Shown here: positions 1 through 5,350 of the stretch, piece after piece | Position numbering within the stretch: the first letter of the stretch is position 1 | How the letters are laid out: each line of letters opens with the position of its first letter | Origin: Actinomycetes bacterium | GTDB lineage: Bacteria; Actinomycetota; Acidimicrobiia; Acidimicrobiales; Palsa-688 | Assembly (NCBI GenBank): GCA_021816565.1 | Contig: JAKAXN010000327.1 | Span: 1 to 5,350 of the forward strand | Length of the DNA: 5,350 bases | Direction of reading: 5' to 3' | The notes under the pieces: model-generated | What the model saw: the letters and a program-made list of their open reading frames with translations, nothing else | Database searches by the model: none | What the model was told of the DNA's origin: nothing | Made by a program: the position numbers and the translations under genes

Positions 1-1130
1 AGCAGGGTCTTCAGCTCCTCCCGCTTGGCGTGGCCGCTGACGTGCACCTCGGCCAGGCCGGAGTGCACCACCTCGGCGCCCAGCCGGGTGAGGCCGTCTA
101 TGACCCGGCCGACGGCGGTCTCGTTGCCCGGGATGGCGTGCGAGGACAGCACCACCAGGTCGCCCTCGCCCACCGATATCCACCGGTTGTCGGCCGAGGC
201 CATGAGGGCCAGGGCGGACATGGGCTCGCCCTGGGACCCGGTGGAGATGATGCACACCCGGCGGGGGTCGAGCTGGCCGATCTTCTCGATGTCGACGAGC
301 TTGTCGTCGGGGATGTGCAGCAGGCCCATGGAGCGGGCCATGGCCACGTTGCGGGCCATCGAGCGGCCCAGGGTGGCGATGGTGCGGCCGTTGGCTATGG
401 CCGCCTCCGCGATCTGCTGTATCCGGTGGATGTGGCTGGCGAAGCAGGCCATGATGACCCGCTTGTCGGGGTGGGCGGCGAAGAGGTCGGCCAGGACCCG
501 GCCCACCCGCCGCTCGCTGATGGTGTGGCCCTCCTCCTCGGCGTTGGTGGAGTCGGAAAGCAGGAGCCGGATGCCGGGGCCGTCGGCGATGGCGCCGATC
601 CGGGCCAGGTCGGTGGCCCGCCCGTCCACCGGCGTCAGGTCGATCTTGAAGTCCCCGGAGTGCAGGATGACGCCCTGGGGGGTGTGGAACGCCGTGGCGA
701 AGCCGTGGGGAACGGAGTGGGTGACGGGGATGAACTCCACGTCGAACGGGCCGATGTGGCGGCGCTCCCCGTCCCGTACGGTGATGAGCTCGGTGCGGCC
801 GAGCAGGCCTGACTCCTCTATCCGGCTGCGGGCCAGGCCCAGGCTGAGGGCCGATCCGTAGATCGGGAACGACAGGTCCCTCAGGAGGTAGCTGAGACCT
901 CCGCAGTGGTCCTCGTGGCCGTGGGTGATGATGCACCCCTCGACCCGGTCGGCATTCTCCTTCAGGTAGGTGAAGTCGGGGAGGACCAGGTCGATGCCCG
1001 GCATGTCCACATCCGGGAACAGCAGGCCGCAGTCGAGGATCATGATCCGGCCCTCGACCTCGATGCAGGCGCAGTTGCGGCCGATCTCCCCCAGCCCGCC
1101 GAGGAAGACGACGCGTACGGGATCAGCCAT
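1..1130 (-). CDS. rnj: Ribonuclease J, N-terminal 376 codons (3' end outside window)
   Basis: RNase J is a cytoplasmic zinc-dependent 5'-to-3' exoribonuclease and endoribonuclease of the metallo-beta-lactamase/beta-CASP family, acting in mRNA decay and rRNA maturation. The frame reads from ATG at 1130-1128 and runs off the left edge, so about two thirds of a usual ~550-residue protein is visible. The N-terminus has GGLGEIGRN (residues 11-19). The metal-binding motif HGHEDH has H70, H72, D74 and H75. Further ligand positions are H138 in THSVPH and D160 in HSGDFK. The lactamase fold continues to SDSTNAEEEGH (192-202). The beta-CASP part shows ACFASHIHRIQQ (228-239), STGSQGEP (296-303) and AIPGNE (332-337). 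HVSGHA (363-368) carries the late family histidine. The C-terminal domain is not in the window. The start overlaps the dapA stop by 8 bases, which suggests translational coupling. RNase J is well supported; whether it is J1-like or J2-like cannot be judged. Confidence 0.96.
   Translation of the reverse strand, partial: MADPVRVVFLGGLGEIGRNCACIEVEGRIMILDCGLLFPDVDMPGIDLVLPDFTYLKENADRVEGCIITHGHEDHCGGLSYLLRDLSFPIYGSALSLGLARSRIEESGLLGRTELITVRDGERRHIGPFDVEFIPVTHSVPHGFATAFHTPQGVILHSGDFKIDLTPVDGRATDLARIGAIADGPGIRLLLSDSTNAEEEGHTISERRVGRVLADLFAAHPDKRVIMACFASHIHRIQQIAEAAIANGRTIATLGRSMARNVAMARSMGLLHIPDDKLVDIEKIGQLDPRRVCIISTGSQGEPMSALALMASADNRWISVGEGDLVVLSSHAIPGNETAVGRVIDGLTRLGAEVVHSGLAEVHVSGHAKREELKTL
1123..1130 (-). 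other. dapA stop / rnj start overlap (ATGGCTGA)
   Basis: Read on the minus strand, the eight bases ATGGCTGA hold both the rnj start codon (1130-1128) and the dapA TGA stop (1125-1123). The rnj frame is shifted relative to dapA, so ribosomes ending dapA finish within reach of the rnj start. Upstream, within dapA, GGACGAG lies a few bases before the ATG and is at best a weak ribosome binding site. The arrangement suggests translational coupling of rnj to dapA; the overlap is seen directly, the coupling is inferred. Confidence 0.7.
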
Positions 1131-2013
1131 GCAGCTCGTCCAGAAGCTGGCGGGCCAGGCTCTCGAGGCCCTCGGGGGCGGCTCCGAGTGGGGGCCGGCA
1201 CTCCCCTACCGGGTGACCGAGGGCCCGCATCACCGCCTTGGCCGGCACCGGGTTGGGCGCATCGTCGCTGGACTGGAACCGGTGGGAGGGGATGAGCCGG
1301 GCGTTGAGCTCCCGGGCGGTGTCGGTGTCGCCCTTGTGGAACGCTGCGATCATCTCGCCGACCACGTCTCCGGCCCAGTGCGATTCGACCGAGATGGTCC
1401 CCACGGCGCCGACGGCCAGCAGCGGGAGGGTGTCGCCGTCGTTGCCGCTGTAGAGCTCGAAGCCGTCGGGGGCCTCGGCGACCAGGGCGGCGGTGGCGGC
1501 CGGGTCGGCCGTGGCGTCCTTGACGCCGACGATGACCTCGTCGCGTGCCAGGCGCACGATGGTCTCGGCGGACACCTTCCGGCCCGCGCGGACCGGGATG
1601 TCGTAGAGGAGGACGGGCAGGCCGTCGGCCGCCCGGTGGATCGCTCGCATGTGGGCCTCGATCCCGGCCTGTGAGGGCCGGCTGTAGTAGGGGGTGACGG
1701 CCAGGATCCCGCTGACGCCGGCCTGCCTGGCCGCGCCGGTCAGCTCGACCGAGTGGGCCGTGTCGGCGGTACTCGTCCCGGCCACGACCGGCACGGTGAC
1801 CGACTCGACCACCGCCCGCCACAGGTCCCGCTTCTCGTCATCGGAGAGGACCGGGGACTCACCGGTGGTGCCGGCCAGGACGAGGAAGTCGTTGCCGTGG
1901 GCGCTCAACCAGCGGGCCAGGTCCACCGCGGCGGCCAGGTCCAGACGCCCGTCGGCGTCGAAGGGGGTGACCATGGCGCAGCCGACCGCGCCGAACCTAC
2001 CGATCGTGGGCAT
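1123..2013 (-). CDS. dapA: 4-hydroxy-tetrahydrodipicolinate synthase
   Basis: DapA condenses pyruvate with aspartate semialdehyde, the first committed step to diaminopimelate and lysine, in the cytoplasm. The 296-residue product has normal family length and a complete (beta/alpha)8 barrel pattern. The Schiff-base lysine is K165 in GVKDA (163-167). The catalytic tyrosine is Y137 in LYDIPVR (136-142), with R142 as the likely carboxylate-binding arginine. GTTGE (48-52) supplies the active-site threonines, and TPYYSRPSQ (107-115) the neighbouring-subunit tyrosine. NPVPAKAVMRALG (254-266) is the usual C-terminal signature. SGND (189-192) stands where SGDD is common, a mild variation. The start is ATG at 2013-2011, 30 bases after the dapB stop; only a weak AGG/GG-rich stretch precedes it. 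The family also contains N-acetylneuraminate lyase and KDG aldolase, but the motifs and the adjacent dapB strongly favour DapA. Confidence 0.95.
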   Translation of the reverse strand: MPTIGRFGAVGCAMVTPFDADGRLDLAAAVDLARWLSAHGNDFLVLAGTTGESPVLSDDEKRDLWRAVVESVTVPVVAGTSTADTAHSVELTGAARQAGVSGILAVTPYYSRPSQAGIEAHMRAIHRAADGLPVLLYDIPVRAGRKVSAETIVRLARDEVIVGVKDATADPAATAALVAEAPDGFELYSGNDGDTLPLLAVGAVGTISVESHWAGDVVGEMIAAFHKGDTDTARELNARLIPSHRFQSSDDAPNPVPAKAVMRALGHPVGECRPPLGAAPEGLESLARQLLDELHG

Positions 2014-2043
2014 GAACCCAGCCTAATGAAACCGCAGGGACGT

Positions 2044-2808
2044 CTAGATCCCGAGGAGGCGATCCAGGCCGATGGTCAGGCCCGGGCGGGACGGCACCTG
2101 GCGCACGGCCAGGACCACCCCGGGCATGAACGATTCCCGGTCGATGGAGTCGTGGCGGATCGTCAGGGTCTGGCCGGTGGTGCCGAAGATGACCTCCTGG
2201 TGGGCGACCAGGCCCCGCAGCCGCACGGAATGGATGCGGATCCCGCCCGGGCCGGCCCCGCCCCTGGCTCCGGGGACCACCTCCACCCGGGTGGGGTCGG
2301 CGCCCCAGTCGGCGGATGCGGCGGCCATGCGGTCGGCCGTCTGCATGGCCGTGCCGGAGGGGGCGTCGACCTTGGCGTCGTGGTGCAGCTCGATTATCTC
2401 GGCGCTGTCGAACCACGGCGCGGCCAGCTCCGCGAAGCGCATCATCAGCACGGCCCCTATGGCGAAGTTGGGCGCGACCAGGCAGCCCAGGCTCCCGGTT
2501 TCGGGGTAGGCCCGGCGCAGTTCGTCGGCGGCCTGCCCGTCGACGCCGGTGGTGCCGATCACGGTGTGGATCCCCTGCGTCGCGCACCAGAGAGCGTTGT
2601 CCACGGCCACGCCGGGGACGGTGAAGTCGACCGCCACCTCGGCACCGGCGTCAGCCAGGGCCTGCCGGTCGGCTGCGATCGCCACCGGGCCGGCCCGGCC
2701 CCCGGCCGGGTCCACCGCGGCGACCAGGTCCAGTCCCTCGGCGTCCGCCACGGTCCGGCACACCGTCGATCCCATCCTGCCGGCAGCGCCGATCACACCC
2801 ACTCGCAC
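2044..2808 (-). CDS. dapB: 4-hydroxy-tetrahydrodipicolinate reductase
   Basis: DapB reduces the DapA product to tetrahydrodipicolinate using NAD(P)H, the next step in the diaminopimelate/lysine pathway. The 254-residue product is close to the usual actinobacterial length. The N-terminal Rossmann domain shows GAAGRMG (7-13), acidic D33 at the end of the second strand (a position affecting NADH versus NADPH preference), DFT (61-63) and GTTG (85-88). The C-terminal substrate domain opens with APNFAIGAVL (112-121). It contains ELHHDAKVDAPSGTA (140-154), with the H142/H143 pair, K146 and the substrate-contacting SGT. The start is GTG at 2808-2806: it gives the normal MRVGVIG opening, and no earlier start would fit the family. 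The 30-base leader after the peptidase stop has no convincing Shine-Dalgarno sequence. Being directly followed by dapA makes a two-step pathway unit. Confidence 0.96.
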   Translation of the reverse strand: MRVGVIGAAGRMGSTVCRTVADAEGLDLVAAVDPAGGRAGPVAIAADRQALADAGAEVAVDFTVPGVAVDNALWCATQGIHTVIGTTGVDGQAADELRRAYPETGSLGCLVAPNFAIGAVLMMRFAELAAPWFDSAEIIELHHDAKVDAPSGTAMQTADRMAAASADWGADPTRVEVVPGARGGAGPGGIRIHSVRLRGLVAHQEVIFGTTGQTLTIRHDSIDRESFMPGVVLAVRQVPSRPGLTIGLDRLLGI

Positions 2809-2838
2809 GGCGGCGACAGTAGCCCGGACGGGCCGGCG

Positions 2839-4065
2839 TCAGGCCCGGTCGGGACCGACGGTGACCACCGTGCGGGGGCGGCTCAGCCACCGCCGGGCCA
2901 CGTCGTTGACCTGGTCGAGGGTGAGGGCGGACAGCCTCTGGTCCACCTCGGCCAGGGTGAGGACCCGGCCGTGGATGAGCTGCGAGTGCCCGATGCGGCT
3001 CATCCGGGCCCCGGAGTCCTCGAGCCCCAGCGCCATCGCACCCCGTATGTGGCCTCGGGCCGCCTCCATCTCCTCGGCCGAGATGCCCCGGTCCACCAGG
3101 CGGTCCATCTCGACCCCGATCAGGTCGAGTACCTGAGCGGCCGAGGCCGGGGACGTGCCGGCGTAGACGGCCAGGGCGCCGGCCCCCTGGAAACCCAGTC
3201 GGTAGGCGTAGACCGAGTACGCCAACCCCCGGTCCTCCCTGATGGACTGGAACAACCGGCTGGACATCCCTCCGCCCAGCACGTGCTCGACCACCGCCAT
3301 GGCGTGGCGATCCTCGTCGTCCCGGTCGGGTCCGGCCACGGCCACGACCAGATGGGCCTGCTCGGTGTCCCGCTCCACCGCCAGGTTCGGCACCGCGGCG
3401 CTCGTGGGTGCCGAGCGCTCGGGAGCCGAGCCGCCCGACCGGGCACCCAGGCGGGCGGCCACCCGTTCGACGATGCGGTCGTGCTCGAGCGCTCCGGCCG
3501 CGGCCACCACGATGTTGCCCGGCCGGTAGTGGTGGCCGTGGAAGCGGGCCACGTCGGTGGCGGTCATGGCCGACACGGTGTCCTCGTCGCCGAGCACCTC
3601 GCGCCCGAGCGGGTGCTTCGGGTACAGGGCCTCGGCCAGCACGTCGTGGACCAGGTCGGCCGGGTCGTCGGCGTGCATCAGGATCTCCTCGAGGATCACC
3701 TGCCGCTCCGATTCGAACTCCTCCGGGCGGAAAGCCGGCGACCAGATGATGTCGGAGAGCAGATCCACGCCCATGTCGGCGTCCTCGGCCAGGAGCCGCA
3801 CGTAGAAGGTCGTGTACTCCTTGGTGGTGAAGGCGTTCATGTCGCCGCCCACCGAGTCCACGGCCACGGCGATACTCCGGGCGGAGCGCTCCTCGGTCCC
3901 CTTGAACAGGAGGTGCTCGAGGAAGTGGGAGGCCCCCGCCTGGGCGGGGGGCTCGTCCACTGATCCGGTTCCGACCCAGAACCCGATGCTCACCGACCGG
4001 ACGTCGGCCATGGCCTCTGTGACGACGGTGAGGCCGCCGTCGAGGGTGGTGGTCCGGTGCGTCAC
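2839..4065 (-). CDS. pepR: M16B family zinc metallopeptidase (PepR/YmxG type processing peptidase)
   Basis: This is an M16 peptidase, related to the mitochondrial processing peptidase beta subunit and to insulinase. The inverted zinc motif HFLEH lies at 47-51 (H47 and H51 ligands, E50 catalytic). The third ligand is E127 in VILEEI, 76 residues after H51 as in the family. The 408-residue length is normal for a two-lobed M16B protein. The second lobe has the R/Y-type signature GGGMSSRLFQSIREDRGLAYS (264-284; key residues R270, F272, R276, Y283). No signal peptide or membrane segment is seen, so it is probably cytoplasmic. The start is GTG at 4065-4063, giving the expected early strand ending in TVVTE (13-17). 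It follows pnp by 38 bases and precedes dapB by 30. The gene directly after pnp is an M16 peptidase in many bacteria, but its substrate is generally unclear and nothing here reveals it. The symbol rests on gene order. Confidence 0.93.
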   Translation of the reverse strand: MTHRTTTLDGGLTVVTEAMADVRSVSIGFWVGTGSVDEPPAQAGASHFLEHLLFKGTEERSARSIAVAVDSVGGDMNAFTTKEYTTFYVRLLAEDADMGVDLLSDIIWSPAFRPEEFESERQVILEEILMHADDPADLVHDVLAEALYPKHPLGREVLGDEDTVSAMTATDVARFHGHHYRPGNIVVAAAGALEHDRIVERVAARLGARSGGSAPERSAPTSAAVPNLAVERDTEQAHLVVAVAGPDRDDEDRHAMAVVEHVLGGGMSSRLFQSIREDRGLAYSVYAYRLGFQGAGALAVYAGTSPASAAQVLDLIGVEMDRLVDRGISAEEMEAARGHIRGAMALGLEDSGARMSRIGHSQLIHGRVLTLAEVDQRLSALTLDQVNDVARRWLSRPRTVVTVGPDRA

Positions 4066-4095
4066 GGCCGGGAGCGGGGATCGGCCGTCACGGCC
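4060..4095 (-). repeat. Short direct repeat in the pnp-pepR gap
   Basis: The 10-base string CGTCACGGCC (plus strand) occurs at 4060-4069, covering the GTG start of the peptidase gene, and again at 4086-4095 in the gap, 26 bases away. A slightly longer match, CGTCACGGCCGGG, also occurs at 4454-4466 inside the pnp S1-domain coding region. The second gap copy forms a near-palindrome (GCCGTCACGGC). In DNA this GC-rich the repeat may well be chance; no known operator is recognised. Confidence 0.3.
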
Positions 4096-4103
4096 TGCGG
4101 CGG

Positions 4104-5350
4104 TCAGGACCGGCGACGGCGGGGGTTGCGGCGCGGGGCCCGCTCCCCCTCGGCGGGACCGCGGTCGCCGCCGGTCTGGGCCGGGCCGAGATCGCCGAAG
4201 GTCGCAGCCGCCTCGGCCTCCCAGGAGTCCTCGAACGACACCACCTCGGAGTCCCCGGCCGGCTCGGCCTGGGAGGCGGCGCCTCTGGCGGACGACTCGG
4301 GGGCCTCGGAACCCTCGCCGGTGAGCGACAGCGAGACCTTGCCCTGCGGGTCGATGTCATCGACGCACACCTCGATCTCGTCGCCGAGGTCGACCACGTC
4401 CTCGACCCGCTCGACCCGCTTGCCCCGGCCCAGCTTGGAGATGTGGACCAGGCCGTCACGGCCGGGCAGGATGTTGACGAACGCCCCGAACTTGGTGATG
4501 TTGACCACCTTGCCGGTGTAGACGGCGCCCACCTCGGCCTTGGGCGGGTCGAGGATCAGCTCGATGCGTCGGCGGGCCTCGGCGACCGCCCCGCCGTCCT
4601 TGCCGCCGATGGTCACGGTGCCGATCATGCCGTCGTCATCGACGTTGATGTCGGCGCCGGTCTCCTGCTGAAGGGCGTTGATGACCTTGCCCTTGGGGCC
4701 GATGACCTCGCCGATCTTGTCCAGGGGGATCTCCAGGCTGACGATCTTCGGGGCGGTGTCGCGGACCTCCGAGCGGGGGGCCGAGATGGCCTCGGCCATG
4801 ACCTCGAGGATCTTGATCCGGGCCTGGTGGGCCTGGCGCAGGGCGGCGCCCAGCACGTCGGCCGGGAGGCCGTCGATCTTGGTGTCGAGCTGCAGGGCGG
4901 TGACGAAGTCGGACGTGCCGGCCACCTTGAAGTCCATGTCGCCGAACGCGTCCTCGGCGCCCAGGATGTCGGTCAGGGTGATGTAGTTGTCATCGACTTT
5001 GACCAGACCCATGGCGATGCCGGCCACCGGGGCCTTGATCGGAACGCCGGCGTCCATGAGCGACATGGTCGAGGCGCACACGGAGGCCATCGAGGTGGAC
5101 CCGTTGGACGAGAGCACCTCGGACACCAGCCGCAGGGCGTAGGGGAACTCCTCCACCGGGGGCACCACCGGCAGCAGGGCCCGCTCGGCGAGCAGCCCGT
5201 GGCCGATCTCCCGGCGCTTCGGGCTGCCGACCCGGCCGGTCTCGCCGTTGGCGTAGGGCGGCATGTTGTAGTGGTGCATGTAGCGCTTCTTGTCGTCCAC
5301 CCCGATGGTGTCGAGAAGCTGGTCCATGCGGGGCATGCCGAGGGTCGTGA
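4104..5350 (-). CDS. pnp: Polynucleotide phosphorylase, C-terminal part (5' end outside window)
   Basis: PNPase degrades RNA 3'-to-5' with phosphate and can add nucleotides in reverse; actinobacterial members have also been described as guanosine pentaphosphate synthetases (GpsI). The window holds the second RNase PH core onward. The frame is open through 5350, so the methionine at 5336-5334 is internal. Numbering from that methionine: RYMHHYN (18-24), [17 protein letters not shown] (31-47), SSNGSTSM (76-83, phosphate-binding loop) and [15 protein letters not shown] (123-137). D129, D135 and K137 match the catalytic metal-site residues of E. coli PNPase (D486, D492, K494). A KH domain with the GPKGK loop (213-217) follows, then an S1 domain from about 269 to 338. 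The last ~70 residues are low-complexity: first acidic, then ending in an arginine-rich [10 protein letters not shown]. The stop is TGA at 4106-4104. The missing part should hold the first RNase PH core and the helical domain. Confidence 0.97.
   Translation of the reverse strand, partial: TTLGMPRMDQLLDTIGVDDKKRYMHHYNMPPYANGETGRVGSPKRREIGHGLLAERALLPVVPPVEEFPYALRLVSEVLSSNGSTSMASVCASTMSLMDAGVPIKAPVAGIAMGLVKVDDNYITLTDILGAEDAFGDMDFKVAGTSDFVTALQLDTKIDGLPADVLGAALRQAHQARIKILEVMAEAISAPRSEVRDTAPKIVSLEIPLDKIGEVIGPKGKVINALQQETGADINVDDDGMIGTVTIGGKDGGAVAEARRRIELILDPPKAEVGAVYTGKVVNITKFGAFVNILPGRDGLVHISKLGRGKRVERVEDVVDLGDEIEVCVDDIDPQGKVSLSLTGEGSEAPESSARGAASQAEPAGDSEVVSFEDSWEAEAAATFGDLGPAQTGGDRGPAEGERAPRRNPRRRRS

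Noticed and set aside
25..861. Two overlapping plus-strand frames of about 260-278 codons opposite rnj
   Set aside because: The compositions are biased and match no family, while the minus strand in the same interval encodes a continuous RNase J with all its motifs.
1040..1822. A 260-codon minus-strand frame overlapping dapA in another phase
   Set aside because: It is an arginine/glycine-rich out-of-frame shadow of dapA with no domain; the dapA frame is fully conserved.
2824..2835. Small hairpin GCCC-GTCC-GGGC in the gap between the peptidase gene and dapB
   Set aside because: The stem is only 4 base pairs and no T-run follows, so it does not look like a terminator; such short inverted repeats are common in GC-rich DNA.
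1753..3963. A 736-codon open frame on the plus strand, opposite dapA, dapB and the peptidase gene
   Set aside because: Its translation is low-complexity (rich in G, H, R, V and D) with no recognisable domain, and it lies exactly antisense to three well-conserved genes. Long antisense frames are expected where third codon positions are almost all G or C.
5334..5336. ATG at the right end as the true start of pnp
   Set aside because: The frame stays open upstream to the window edge (reading TTLG before the methionine), and the protein from here lacks the first RNase PH core and helical domain, so this methionine is internal.
1..5350. Search for CRISPR arrays, tRNA/rRNA genes, insertion sequences, riboswitches or defence genes
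   Set aside because: Nothing supportable was seen. Coding sequence fills all but about 98 bases of the window, and no spaced repeats, transposase motifs or long leader regions are present. A lysine riboswitch before dapB or dapA would need more than the 30-base gaps found.

Overview
This window is a compact run of five genes, all on the minus strand. The DNA is very GC-rich, with strong G/C bias at third codon positions, and the protein sequences look actinobacterial. The order and content fit a high-GC actinobacterium, perhaps of the Acidimicrobiia type. That placement is an inference from composition, protein style and gene order, because no rRNA or other marker gene is present.

Layout in the direction of transcription, from high to low coordinates: (1) the 3' part of pnp (polynucleotide phosphorylase; the 5' part lies beyond the right edge), (2) an M16 zinc peptidase of the pepR/ymxG type, (3) dapB, (4) dapA, (5) the 5' two thirds of rnj (ribonuclease J; the 3' end lies beyond the left edge). 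Gaps are 38, 30 and 30 bases, and dapA and rnj overlap by 8 bases. No gap is long enough for an obvious promoter, and I see no rho-independent terminator. One polycistronic transcript is the simplest reading.

Functionally, the cluster places two RNA-decay enzymes (3'-to-5' phosphorolytic PNPase and 5'-to-3' RNase J) on either side of two consecutive enzymes of diaminopimelate/lysine synthesis, plus a processing-type peptidase. This matches a long-known conserved neighbourhood (pnp-pepR-dapB-dapA-rnj) in Actinobacteria, with related arrangements in Firmicutes. In several actinobacteria thyX lies directly before dapA; it is absent here. The family-defining catalytic residues within the window are all intact, and I see no frameshifts, insertions or mobile DNA.

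I found no new biological system. The second-look items are small: starts with little Shine-Dalgarno signal, a possible 9-codon reading frame abutting the peptidase start, a disordered acidic-then-arginine-rich PNPase tail, and a few lineage-style substitutions near otherwise conserved motifs.
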